From contig VFFE01007583.1 in assembly GCA_008921705.1 (NCBI GenBank), positions 3,407,622 through 3,471,621 of the forward strand: a stretch of DNA of 64,000 nt, given 5' to 3'. Shown piece after piece: positions 11,557 through 23,840 of the stretch. Every line of letters starts with the position of its first letter. The first letter of the stretch is position 1. The position numbers were made by a program, and so were the translations under genes. The notes under the pieces are model-generated. The model saw only the letters and a list, made by a program, of their open reading frames with translations. It was not told the DNA's origin and made no database searches. This DNA is from Burhinus oedicnemus. Taxonomy: Eukaryota; Chordata; Aves; Charadriiformes; Burhinidae.

Positions 11557-12582
11557 CTATTCTTGTTGGCAGGTTAATAGGAATATAAACACTGTGCAGT
11601 CCTGTGTTAATACTTAATTGTGTTTCTGGGCAAAATTAAAAGACTTTGCTAGCTATCTGAAAAGTAATACTCATTTGAAGTTGTTAAAAATATGTAACTA
11701 TTTCAAACTATTTACTTGCTTCTTATTTGATTTGGAAAAGGGCTGCAATTGATGAGGGTGAAAACCAGAATAAAGATCTATAAAAAACAATCACAAGAGA
11801 AAAGTTACGGTACATTTTGAAGGACCTAAGTTGTCATATGCTGGAGTCATTGGTTTTTAAAATTAGATGAACTTTATATCTCTGGTGGAGCTCTGAGAAA
11901 GCAGGCAATCAATAATGAGTGTGAGACAGTGTCTATTGAAAAGTTACTTATGGGATATGACGTATAGAATGCTAATAACGCAGAGATATACGGAACCCTA
12001 ATAACATTCATGGCACTTTAAAAATACTGAGACACCTTAAAGGATCTCCATTTGCAACAGACTGTGAAGGTTATAAATAAGATTCAGAGTACTGCATAGA
12101 GGTCCAAGATTTAGAATTCATTCTTGCACTGCAAAATGAAGTGAAGCTGGTTTATATCAGTAACCAGGACTTCTGTCGTCTCTCGTTCAGGTCATGCACA
12201 AGTTGGCCCTTTGTTTCCAATTCGTATGGCTGTTGTATGTTGTCTCACAAGTATTTATAGCAGCATCTTTTTCAAATGTTAACTAATTTGGGAGTTGTTG
12301 TTGTACATATTTTGAAAATATTTCGTTAAATTAACTTAAAAAGGACGAATGAAAATGCTTTTTCACATTTCTTATATTGTACTGAAACTGAAGAAGAGAA
12401 AGTTTGTACATTTACATTTTTATAATCACAGACTGGAGTGGTGGCAAATTTTTTTTTTTTTTGGAGCTGCAATTTAAAATGTATAGCTATGTAATGTTGA
12501 AAGCACAAGAATGTTTAGCCATCTGCATTTAATGTGACTATATATTATATATTGTAAAATATTGATGTCTGTTAGTGCCACA

Positions 12583-12588
12583 AATAAA
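12583..12588 (+). promoter_or_regulatory. COBL: Distal poly(A) signal of COBL
   Basis: AATAAA sits at the end of a T/A-rich 3' UTR stretch containing TGTAAAATATTG. The next sequence (CAAAATCAAAACATGACATGG) could hold the cleavage site. Beyond it I see no further gene-like signal. Confidence 0.65.
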
Positions 12589-12605
12589 AACAAAATCAAA
12601 ACATG

Positions 12606-15600
12606 ACATGGCTTGAAAGACTATTTTTGCTAAATGTTTTCCATTTACAGAAAGAAATTGGAACTAGAGATGGACTTAAGCAAAACCAGTATGCTGTGTT
12701 TGATATCTCAGGTCTAATATAAAATGTCTCAAGCCAGGAAATGGCTCACAACTAATATTCTAGGAACACAGTAGAAATCACCAAGTAGAATCAAGATGTC
12801 AGAGTTACATACATTTTGATAATAATGGAGTACTGATAATGATCCATTTCCTCATTAGGGAAGCTAATATATTCAGAATTCAGGTGCCCTATCACACCCT
12901 AGGGTAAATAAGATCACCTTTGTTGACTGGTTAGCCTTCTTTTGCTTTAAAAATCTCAGTATGCTTTAGATCAGAAATATTAACGTGTTAAAAAAAGGTA
13001 TCTCAGGAAAGGATTCAGTCACTCATAAGCTTGAATGCTGTAGATAGTCCCACCAGCAGCGAATACAGTTTCTGTGGTTAGGTGCTGTAAGACAGAATTC
13101 AGTGCATGCAGGTCTCCTTCTTCTTGTTCTTAGTGTTGCCTGAAGGCCCTGGGTCTATAGCCCTCCTTACTAACGCCTCTTTAGTGTAATAAGTTGTATA
13201 GGTCCATACTTTTCAATATAAGGGATCCAGAACTGGATTTTGAGATAATAAGATCATCCAGGCTTTGCAATGCAAAGGTTCTGGGTCTGGGTACTGGCAC
13301 TGCATAGAGCTGAAGTTTATAAAAGAGTAAGGTGTGGATAAACTTCTGAGTGTCAAATTCCCATGGGTAAAAAACTGTAAGACTAAGAACAGCTGCAAGA
13401 TGAGATGTCACCTTCACTGTGACAGCAAAAAAATGACGAAAAATCCTGCTGGCTCAATCACAGCTCCAGCTAAAAATGGAGGGGGAGTTCAGCTGTCTGC
13501 AGTAGGAAGCTAGACTGGGTGTTCCTTCCATTCTCTTGTTGATGGGAGATGTGTGTGCTGTTACATTGTCATCAGGGTGCTGTTGAATTGCTAGTAGCAG
13601 CTTAATTTAACCCTAAAGGAATGGAACTTTTAATATAAACCCATTTATAATGAAGTCTAGTTATAGGTATGACTTTCCATGTAATAACTTTCTACTAATG
13701 CTTTTAGGAGTCTTCATTTGGGATGTAAACGTGCGTCAGTGTTTAAGTGTGTATTTTGAAGCTCTTCACCCCACCATACCCTTTTCTAGCGTGCTTCAGG
13801 ACTAGGGAACTGGGTTCCTACTGGATGAAACAAAGTTCAGGAGATGCGCTGCAGCACAAATTGGCAGTCAGTCTGTGGAACGAGATTGGAGCTTGTCCCA
13901 AGTTAAAAGAAATACCCTGAAATGTGTGTGATAAAGACATCGTGACCTCAGCACCAAGTATTTCGTTCTATATATCTGCTGTCACTGGTCCACACTGTTT
14001 GCAGGTGCAGACGTAGCCTGTGTCTAGAGGTATACATGCCACCTAGGTTAGTCCCAGACACGTCCTTTCTTGGCACTTGTAGCTGGACAATCTGCAGGCT
14101 GGTTTCTTTTTTGAAGGACTGAAAGAAGGACAGTGAGCGCCCCTTTTCCCTAGTGTATCTCTCAGCCTAGATTTTCCCCACATACTCTTACCTTAGTTCA
14201 GCCAGAGGAGAGAGTCTGATACATGCCCGATTCGTCTGGTCCTTTATGTTGTCTTTTTGACTAAGCTAATTGAAATGAGGTGAAAAATGGTATCACCAGG
14301 GAAACTGAATGGAGAATTCGGATTTGGTATTGTTATTCCTTGTACAGGTATAAATCAATGTTCAGGGCTTAGAGAAAGCTAGTCTCATGTCTCAAATAAA
14401 ATTCGTAGGTCTCCCCTCCCCTTTTTTACACGTTTTTATTAACTTTTTTTTTTTTTTTACTGAGCTCGGAGTATTACTTAACCATAAAGCCAGCATTAAA
14501 TCGCTCTGATTAGATATTTAATTTTAAATAATATTGGCTGTCTGCATGAGCTATTTGACTTATGGGACTTCATTATAGATTCTTTTTCCTTGTACAGACA
14601 GCCTGCTAATGCTGGTCCTGCAAAGTATTGGACCAAAAGACCCTTTGACATGCACATCAATCTAGAGAGTTTCCAACATGGCAGGATTCAACTTCCCCAG
14701 TTCATACAAGTGATTTGCACAATTTATGCTACATTTACCACACCCAAAAATTGGCAGTTCATCAGTATGTAGGAAAAAGGAAGAGAACGAGAGATGCGTT
14801 TATGAAACAATGGAAAATGCCGCCCCGAGACAGTTTGTGATGTTTTCCCTCTAACCTCTCCAGAAAAGAAAGAAGCAGTTCTGTTGGTGGGTGCCGCTTA
14901 GCATTAAGCACATGGTTTAATCTGAATGCAAAAATTGGTACAAATCTTGATTTGAGTCAGTTTGTCTGAATGAAACGTTCATAAATTGGTTCTGTGTTGG
15001 TGCAATATGAAAAACAGTTGTCTTCTACAACAGTTAATTAGCAACTTTTACATACTTATTTATTTGTATGTATTGTTTCTCTACTCATCTGTAATCCTCT
15101 GTTGGGTTACACGTGCATTGTGTGTACCAACGTGCTTTGCCTCTGAGACTTACATTAAGATTTACAAGACTATTCCTGTTCTTACTCCATTTGTTGCTGT
15201 TGAGCACACACGATAAAATATGCTATACCCTTGCTATAGCTGCTGTAATGGTTGTATTTCCCCGCTTGCAGAAAATGACCTTTGCAATGGCGGAGTTCCT
15301 TTTTTTGAAGACAAAATGAAACAAAGATTTTTCATTAATGTTCACCTGGATTTGGTACAACATTGTTCTGATCGGCTTTTCCTTTTTTTTTGCCGAGTAG
15401 GGTGTGGAGTTTGATTCATTGCTGATGTCTTCATTTGGCCGGAGAAAGTTTCCATGTAGTTGAATTCCCAGGGTTGTTCACCAAAATATGCTAAGATGGA
15501 TGAACCTTTCTAAGAGCAAAAAGGTAGTCTTTTTTTTTTGTTGTTATTGTTACTAAATATTATTAAGTATTTGTTGAACAAATATAGTTTGGTTAAGTAC

Positions 15601-18404
15601 GAACAGGTTGCATGATGCTGCACCAGATATGAAAGTCACACTCTCCAGTGTTTGCCTACCAATTTGAGGATTTTTTGTTCTTGTTTAAATGGTTTTCTGA
15701 TTTGTTGCAGTATTGAAGACTCTTTAAAAAGAGAGGTAAAATAGAACTACTTAACAGGAATATTGTATGTTTTTCATGCTTAAGGAGTTTAAGAACAAGC
15801 TCCCTTCCATTGTCTGTTCCCTCCCATCACACACGCACACAGGAGTAGTTAAAAGCATCCTTACCATGGGATGTTTTTCCATTTTTAACAGTAGCTTTTT
15901 TTGTCCTGTAAAGTAGGAACTTTCAGAAAGTCGGGAACTCAGTTTTGACACAGTCACAATACCTATATGCAGTCACTGCTGGAAGCAATGTCAAATCCAG
16001 CTCCAGATAATGCTGTCTTCAGCCAATTTCTTTTCCTTTTGCTTTTTTTCTTCTTTACTTTTTTGTCTGTAGACTGATAAAACCACGTACGTGCCATGTC
16101 TTTTCTGAGGTCAGTTTGTGCTCGAAGCCCTAAAAGATTCCCCCTGAACAAAGCATAGTGTTGTTGCAGTTGAACATCAGACTGAAAGAGGACATTATTC
16201 ATACACAAACACCACTGTGCAGTTGGCAATTCAGGAGCTGAAAAAGGAAACTTTATTGAAAGAACAAGACTGTGGAACATCAGTGTCTTCCACATCATAA
16301 CCTGTGTTTACTACAATAGGAACAAAGCAAACACAGTGCAAATATATATGGGTTTCTTTTGTCTCGTTTCATGCATTCAACAGAGGAGTTTCTGTCAGAA
16401 GCACTGGGATCTGTCCCTTGGAGTGCTTGGCACAGGGAAGTGGGTCACAACTTGAGGGTTCTGGTTTGGGTGGCACCACTGATTGGTTGTGTCACTTTTT
16501 TTTTTTTTTTTTTTTGGTGCCTCGCAATAAACCAAAATGTGGTTTGGTTTAGCCAGTACTCAAGATGGCAAACTGAGTGCTTCCACTGTGGCGATGAGCA
16601 AAGCCTCTTCAGGTGCATGGCAGTTGAGGTGGAGAGTGATTTGTGATTCAGCCTTTGTACAACTACAGCACCCGGACCCCGGAAGCCGGTAGCCCGTGCA
16701 GTTTCATCTTCTTCTTTAACCATAGGTAATGGTAAAAGGAGAGGGAAATGGACACATCTGCCTTCTGACAAAACCTAGGACTGAGGCACGTGTAACCCAA
16801 AGAGCTGCAGCCCTCCCTTCCACACCAACGCTTAACAGTGCAAACCACATACAGGAGGCACCTCGGTAAGCAGTAGGTCCACTAAAACTACTGATACGTC
16901 TGGATCTTGGAAGTCACCAAAGATCTCCTGAGACTGCAAGTATCTCTGCCAGCACAGCTGCATGGTCAGTTGATGTGTTCAAGACCAGACTCGCCTATCC
17001 CCACTGTAGACCCTTTGCTGATAAAATCCAATCCCCGGTCCTTCGGTCAGGCTTGGTGGTGGGTGTACCTGGCACGTTCCCTAACCAGCCCACACCGAGC
17101 ACGGAGCAGTGGTTTGGCTGCCTCCGCAGTGTGTGTCCCCTCATTCACTAGCCTCACTGCTAATGTTCCAAACTTTCCAGCTTATTGAAGGAACTGTCAG
17201 AGGCAATTTGCAGATAGCCAGTGGTACAGAAGTGCAAAGCGTTAGATTTTTATGTGTTGATGAATAATTTAGCAACAGTTCTGTGTTATGTAAAATTACT
17301 GCTTTACTGCTGCTGGGGCCAGTGTTCGTACAAAGTGTTCTTCTGAGCCCAGTTATACAAGTTAAAGCTTGCTAGGTTTATCCTATGCATCTGTCATTAG
17401 AGAGAATTTTTCCAGGTTCAAACTGGGAATCAGAGCAGGTCTTTCATTCCAGGAGAGAGCCGTTCCCCTTCCTCATTCGCATTTATAGTCGTGATCTTCC
17501 TACCTATTTTCCAAATAGTCAATATTGCACCAGGTTGCATATATCAATTACTGCTGGGTTTTTCCACAGAGAAGGATGCTGTGTAATGTTTTTCCATATA
17601 AACAACATGGAAATCATCCATCCTCATAACGTTTGCTTTATATTAAGGAGACATCATTTCCATGCAGAGCGGCCACAGGTTTCACCCTGCTACCCTGTGG
17701 CTGAAGCCTGTGCACTTACTTGGTCGGGGAGCACAGAATATGGACAGATTTAGATATATCTTGTTTTGGTTTCAGGTTGGAAATTGTTCCTTTGAGATTC
17801 TACCTCTTCTGTGCTCAGAAGGGGATTAAAAGATTAGGGAATGAAAACAAAGAGCAATATTATTGCCACCCAAAAGCACTCTTGTGAGGATAAAGTGAGA
17901 CTGAAAAGCTGCAGTAATTCAACACCAGGACACGTCCAGAAATGGAGAAGCTCACAGGTTTCCTTAGGACTCTGCATCTCAGCTACTGCTGCTGCCGTAT
18001 TCTACAAGTGTTGCCAAGAGATGCTTAGTTGAAAATGCAAATATGTTCAAGGCTGAAGGATCAAAGAGCAATTAAATTAAAAACTGCTGACAGGTCAATC
18101 TTAATAGTCATTTCCATGCTGAAATAAGTCAATAAATCTTAGCTGGCAATAAATCTTACCACATAAAGGTGGGCTTGCATAACAGGAAAATGTAGTAAAA
18201 TATAGCAATATATTTTATGCAAATGCTTTTTGAAAGTAATGAGCAGCATGTTTTATTCATCTTGTCCTGGCATCAAAGCGGTCAAGAAGACATTGGACTT
18301 CTGGAATGGGTTAATCCTTTGCAGCAGCAGTATGCTGAGCAGGCAGAACATCTTCTATTTATATTACTATTTACTTATATTTGTAAATACAAGCCTTAAT
18401 TGAG
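12606..18404. other. Intergenic sequence downstream of COBL
   Basis: I see no gene here. Open frames are short, overlapping and lack recognisable domains. Simple features are a T run at 14445-14458, another at 16496-16515, and two POU octamers (18035, 18217) in an AT-rich stretch near the end. Confidence 0.7.
18035..18224. promoter_or_regulatory. AT-rich block bounded by two perfect POU octamers
   Basis: ATGCAAAT occurs exactly at 18035-18042 and at 18217-18224. The sequence between them is unique, AT-rich and lacks recognisable repeats, as expected for a conserved non-coding element. Enhancer function is inference only. Confidence 0.3.
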
Positions 18405-18640
18405 CTCCCAAGCCCTGCTGTGTTTGGTACTGTGCAAACACAACGTGAGTGACTGTCCCTGCCCCAAAGACCTTTACAAATGAGAGAAGTCAGAAGAAGA
18501 AGAGGATGGGAGCAAAGCAGTCGGGCAACTTGCCTGAGGTCACCCAAGATGTTAGTGGCAGAGGCAAAATTGCAGCTCGGGACTCCTGTGTCATATTTTG
18601 CCCCTGTCCTCCAAGTCATGCAGCGTCCTGGCCTATATAC
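18405..18640 (+). mobile_element. Ancient L3/CR1-like or MIR3-like repeat fossil
   Basis: Two phrases typical of old amniote L3/MIR3-type repeats are present in the right order. The first is TGTCCCTGCCCCAAAGA followed by a degraded TTACAA (about 18454-18480). The second is CAACTTGCCTGAGGTCACCCAAG, then TGGCAGAGGCAAAATTG and CTCGGGACTCCTGTGTC (about 18525-18595). The copy is strongly diverged. The family name is from memory and should be checked. Confidence 0.55.
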
Positions 18641-20674
18641 TAAATACAGTAGGTATGGATCAATTAAGAAAGAAACTCAACTTCTTATGGTACAGTTCAA
18701 GCTTCAGAGGTGCAGGGAAGGCAGCTGCTCAGCTGGCTTTTGTACCAGACACCTTAATGTACCCTCGTGTTTTTATTTATTGTCCCAAATGCCTAAGGTA
18801 TGAAATATTAGATAATATTCCTAGGTATTTGTATCCATAACTAGACACATCTCCAACAAACACATAATACAAGAGGGAGCTGGGGTACAGCTGCTAAATT
18901 TAAAACAGATTTTCTGCAGGGTAGAAGTTCCCTGAGTGTCAGCTAGCTTATATCTCCGTTACAGCTTCCTGCCCACCTGTAGCTGTACTCCCCGCTATCC
19001 CCAAGGGAAGACCTGAGAGGAAAATGTTCCTGCTATTGCCGCTTCAGCAGCGTCCGAGCGCTTTAACAAGGATCTTTCTGTTAGCCCCTGTATAAACACA
19101 GGACGGCAGCCGAGGCAGGCAGCTCCGGGTGGAGGGAGCACGGATCATTTTAAATCATTTGCACGTTCTAAATCATTGGGCACAATCTGCGAAGAAGTAG
19201 ATCTTGTGTTACATACTGCGCTTGGGAGGCAATGGAGACTATTTCAGGCTAATAAAATTCCCGACAAGTGACCCAGCACAGGAGAAGTCCTGTTCTCAAG
19301 GAAAAGCCTTACATCAGCACCGGCTCACAACTTGCCCTTCTTTTCACAGTGGAAAGACTGGGGATTTTAATCCCGATTCTAAAACAAGTCAAAACTTGGT
19401 GAGCACAGTAATTGCACAAGCAAAGAAAGGGCTTGGGGACAGCCTGTACTTCCCCCCCCCCGCCCCCCTTTTTTTTTCCTTTTTTTTTTTATTTCATTGA
19501 ATCAGAAGAGCTGTTCTTAGGTTTGTGTGGTCTCCGGCAAGATGCAGTACCTCACTTCCAGAGTGTTTTTCCTGGCGCTAACAGACCGCACAGAGCCCAG
19601 CCCAGGGTAATAACGTGCTGCATGTTCCCAAAACTGGGAACAAAAGGTGAGGATTTCTTGTTTTCCTCAGGATGCTGATCTCATGTTACATTACTGAGGG
19701 TGCAATGTGAATGAGATTTCAAAACTAATTTCAACCAGGTCCATTCACGTACCTTTTCCTTTAACCAGAAGAAAGTTTTCCACCATTACCAAAAATGGCA
19801 AAAATGCACACTTGCCTCATATGCCCAGGACAGCAAATTGTCACCAATAATCAAAGGTAGCATTAGAAAAAAATAGGTTAATTTTCAGGGGAGGTTTCTC
19901 CCAAGAGCAGGTAGCGTTATTCTCCACCACAGCAAACCAGTCCAGCACTGGAGTGTGCCGGTGAAATACCAAATGGAAGGCGTAAACCTGATTTTGTAAG
20001 AAATACATCCCAGCTCTGCCTGACCTGTGCCTAGGAGCAGATTTTATTTTTAAGTGTGTGAGGCAGAACTATCGGAGATGAAGAATCATGAGTCAGACCC
20101 GCAAAATCATGAGACCGGTCTCCAGCATGATGAGGGTTGCATTTTTTTCTGTTTTTAAGGGAATGGCTTCTGCCGTGTGGTTTGCTCTGCCCGATTTCTG
20201 AAGCTCCTTTGTCTGTCCGTGGGGTGTGGGTACGACTGTCAGCACCGTCCTCTCCCGGCTTGTCCCCCCAGCTGTGCTGTTGGGCCAGGCAGGGAAACCC
20301 AAACCGGCCCCAAAGGCCGTTCCAGAAGGGATGTTGTGTCAGGGCAGTGCTTGGCCAGCCCTAGTGAGCATGGCTCCTCGCTCAGCCCCCATCCACGCTA
20401 GTATCTCCACAGGGGGTATTAATTGCTGCTTAAAAGGGAAAAGAATCAGAGTAAGAAGGATTAAAGTACAATATTGCCTACGAGCACTGTTATCACACTG
20501 GGAAACCTCCCTGCCTGTTGGACTATTGAATATTTGACTCAGGTTTGCCAGTGAGCACTGAAACGTAGTGCAAACCAGTGCTCAAAAAAAAAAAATCCAT
20601 CTAGATAACTTATTAAGATGTTTTTTATAGTATTGAGGGGAAAAAAAAGAAGCCTGTCATTAAAGTTTTTGCTC
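18641..20674. other. Intergenic sequence, locally GC-rich
   Basis: No gene is supported. A GC-rich patch with several CpGs lies at about 19035-19140. A C-run to T-run tract lies at 19451-19490. Overlapping open frames at 20090-20540 reflect local GC richness rather than coding sequence. Confidence 0.6.
19451..19490 (+). repeat. Polypyrimidine tract (C-run then T-run)
   Basis: About 40 bases are almost purely C then T, broken by a single G among the Cs. On the minus strand it is a purine tract. Confidence 0.85.
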
Positions 20675-20953
20675 AGGCCTTGTCTACTGACAGGTTTTGT
20701 ACTGGTACAACTATTTCCATTAGAGGTGTGATTTTTTACTGAAATAGATAAACCAATGTAACCACTAGTTGGGGGACACTGTTGTACTGGCACAAAGGTG
20801 CTTTATACCAGTACAGCTTATTCATCTTCTTATATGGAAATAGAAATGTCAGCATAAATAAGCATCTTTATACTGGTATAGCTGTTTCTACCCTAGGGAA
20901 ATTATACCAGTTTTACTATACCAGTATAGTTACAATTTTGTGTGTGGCCAAAC
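20675..20953. mobile_element. Probable ancient non-autonomous DNA transposon (hAT-like MITE)
   Basis: The block begins AGGCCTTGTCTACTGACAG. It ends in a roughly complementary GTGTGTGGCCAAACC, so it looks bounded by degenerate terminal inverted repeats with the GTCTAC-type ends common in old amniote hAT elements. Inside, ACTGGTAC/GTACTGG and TATACTGG/CCAGTATA motifs recur in both orientations (20698, 20786, 20807, 20870, 20903, 20918). They include ACTATA-CCAG-TATAGT, a small perfect hairpin at 20915-20930. There is no transposase. Confidence 0.5.
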
Positions 20954-21247
20954 CTTCGCAGTGGTACTCCTTCTGTGTAGAAAAGCCCTCATGGTGACCA
21001 GTGCCTCACTGTGCCAAAAAGCTGCAGAAGTCAATGAGATTATTCAGGTATTAGTTATTCCACTGGATCAGGCTACCAAAATCTGGAGGAGGAGGGGTGC
21101 TTTCGTTTACTTTTGCTGGCTAGTAAAATAGTCCGTGTACCTGGGATTGACTGGCAATGGTTTTGCTGGTATCTGGAGGTAGTGGACAGATAAAATGAGA
21201 GTCAATTTTTTGTAACACAGTAGAACAGGAAGAGTTAGTCTTATACT

Positions 21248-21925
21248 CATAGAATCATAGAATGGTTTAGGTGGGAAGGGACCTTAAAGATCATCTAGTT
21301 CCAGCCGCCTTGCCATGGGGGCAAGGACACCTCCTACTGGACCAGTTTGTTCAAACCCTCATCCAACCTGGCCTTGAACACTTCCAGGGATGGGGTCTCC
21401 ACAGCTTCCCTGGGCAACTTCTTCCAGTGCCTCACCACCCTCATAGTGAAAAATTTCTTCCTGAGATCTAATCTAAATCTGCCTTCTTCTAGTTTGAAGC
21501 CATTACTCCTCATCCTATCACTGCATGCCCTTGCAAAAAGTCCCTCTCCAGCTTTCTTGTAGGCCCCTTCAGGTACTGGAAGGCTGCTATAAGGTCTCCC
21601 CGGCACCTTCTCTTCTCCAGGCTGAACAACCCCCACTCCCTCAGCCTGTCTTCATAGCAGAGGTGCTCTAATCTTCTGATCATCTTTGTGACCCTCCTCT
21701 GGACCCACTTCAACAGTCCCATGTCCTTCTTGTGTTGGGGGCTCCAGAGCTGGACACAGTATTCCAGGTGGGGTCTCACGAGAGCGGAGGGGCAGAATCA
21801 CCTCCCTCGACCTGCTGGCCACGCTTCTTTTGATGCAGCCCAGCATATGGTTGGCCTTCTGGGCTGCAAGCGCGCATTGCCGGCTCATGTTGAGCTTCTC
21901 ATGAACCAACAATGTCTGCCTAAGT
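21248..21925 (-). mobile_element. CR1 LINE, 5'-truncated, 3' end
   Basis: On the minus strand this is a long CR1 3' fragment. Its 3' end lies at the low coordinate (tandem CATAGAAT units at 21248-21263). The ORF2 end is recognisable in pieces ([19 protein letters not shown] about 21723-21779, FRLDLRKKFFTMRVVRHW about 21430-21480). Its 5' part includes the phrase complementary to GACCTGCTGGCCACGCTTC. The reading frame is broken, so it is a dead 5'-truncated copy. Confidence 0.95.
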
Positions 21926-23714
21926 TTGTTTTACAGAAGAAGAATAAAGCTTTGGTAACAGAAGGGTGTCACTGAGTGTCTCTGCTTTGGAAATGAGCAT
22001 CCTTCCCTTGCTCACACATGGGTATCTCCAATTCGCCTCAGCACGATGTAGAAGCAGAAAGCCATTATCCTGTGTGAGAATAGCCTATTCAGTTGTCATC
22101 ACTTACAGACAGTACATGCTAAGCAAAAAAAGGAGAAATACAACTTTTGAGGGTAGTCAGCAGTTATGGGAAGCTTTTCACCTTAAAATGCCTTGCAAAC
22201 TCTAGTTATATTTAAACTCATGTCACTAGAGTATGTATGTGCGAGTCTATCTGTGTGGGTGCTCTGTCCTTTTTTATATGCTCTGCATAAACATACAAGT
22301 AAGATAGACAACACTCAGCAGGTCAGTGTATGTAACGGGAAAATGAGTGAACTGTGCATAGCAGTGGTTGGAAAACAGTGGAGCTCCTGCCGTTCAGGAC
22401 TCGTGTGGGAGGGGAGGGAAGGGAAGGACACTGTCTCACAGCCCCTAGTTGCACTAAAAAATGGAGTCAGCCTCTCCATTTATGTGCCAAGAAAGGTAAC
22501 TTGAAGAATGGGGTGGAAATGATTTTTAAATACCTGCTGACAGTATGATTACTTACGGTATTATTGATAGAGTATGCAAGTTGGTGACCCAAGTCCTTTC
22601 CCACTATATACAAATTCACAGTTTTCCTCTCTTTGCCTTTAATAATTTAGAGGTCGTTTTGGCAGTGTGAAAGAGAGATTAATTCACCTGCTGTCCTGAT
22701 GGCCATTATGAGAAAATCACAAAGTCAGAGCAGTGGCTTGATTTTTATGACTAAAGTCTTCTACAGATATGAGTCTTATTATTTGACTGCAGAGCTCTGT
22801 GGCCCTTGAAGCTGAGTTGCAGGGGTGAAGGTCACTGCTCTGCCAGTAACCACATTGCCGTTACATGAAGTTTTAATCAGCAAAATGGTCAAATATAGCT
22901 CTGGTACTGTATGTTAAATATCATGACATTTGCCCCACAGATGACTGTAGGTCCTCGTTGTTAGATCAGCTCTGCCTATTTACCTTTCAGCTGCAGCTTA
23001 AACATATGAAATGTGCTGTACTCCAGCTTTTCCCACATCAGAGGCTTGAAGAAACCACTTTCCTGGAGCATTGCATATAGAGAGGTAACATTTCTTTATT
23101 TGCCTCACATATCAAAATTCAAGGCAATCAGTCATTCATTCTACATCATAAATAATACATGTACCCAACCAAACACAAAAGGCTGTAGTTCTGTCTGCTT
23201 TTCCTCCACACTTTAATAAGATCATCTGAATTTCAAGATGAAATGTGCAGTCTCATATTTAAATCATTAGGTCCCTGTGTGGTATTTCATCTCATTTTTG
23301 CAAGGTCGGGGTGGCCAACGTGGTCAAAGAAAGAAAGAAAGATAAATACTTTATCAGCAGAACAAATGTAACTGGTTCATGTTGAAGAGGAAATAGGTTA
23401 CCCATAGAGGGTGAAGACTTGCTGGAGATTTGCGAGGGAGCTGTAAATCAGTGGTTTCAGACCACGGTGAGGGGCACCTCCCCTGTGGTACGGTGTCCCG
23501 CAGTAATGAGCCCTCAGCACCTCTGTCAGCCCTTTCCCGGGTTTCAATGCGTTTTGCTGAAAGGGTTGCTTCCAAAGAGCATGTGCCAATTTTGGGGAAA
23601 CTGGAACAATCACCCAAAGGAAACAAAATTTCACAATGTCAGTATGTGGCCGGGAGCTAAAACCTCCTGGTTTCTGAACAGTTTCTGGCCGTGATTCCCT
23701 CTTTGGAACAGACG
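21926..23714. other. Intergenic sequence
   Basis: I see no gene or clear repeat, apart from a short AAAG-type simple run at about 23328-23342. Confidence 0.6.
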
Positions 23715-23840
23715 ATGGTCCTGAGACCCAGTAAGCCTGGGTTACTTTTTTGCCTCCTCACAGACTTCCCCTGTGACCCTGGGCAAGTCACTTCATTCTT
23801 GCATATCCCTGTTTCCAGTCCTTTGTTTGTACAGGATATC
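23715..23840 (+). mobile_element. MIR-like SINE fossil
   Basis: The core phrase TGTGACCCTGGGCAAGTCAC (23772-23791) is the hallmark of the MIR/core-SINE central region. It is preceded by a degraded CCTGAGACCCAGTAAGCCTGGGTT and followed by a Cs-and-Ts segment with CCCTGTTTCC, as expected for the order in MIR. Ends are blurred. Confidence 0.6.

Larger units (their letters stand above)
11305..12605 (+). other. COBL: COBL 3' UTR
   Basis: This is AT-rich sequence with stops in all frames, running from the TGA at 11302 to the poly(A) signal at 12583. It holds a Pumilio-type site TGTACATA (12302-12309), an ATTTA motif near 12250, and earlier possible poly(A) hexamers at 11551 and 11769. The 3' end is estimated as 15-25 nt past AATAAA and is not precise. 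Confidence 0.72.

Noticed and set aside
14590..14772. Exon-like stretch after TCTTTTTCCTTGTACAG.
   Set aside because: The acceptor looks good, but the 60-codon frame has no recognised family and no matching donor, and it lies beyond the COBL poly(A) site.
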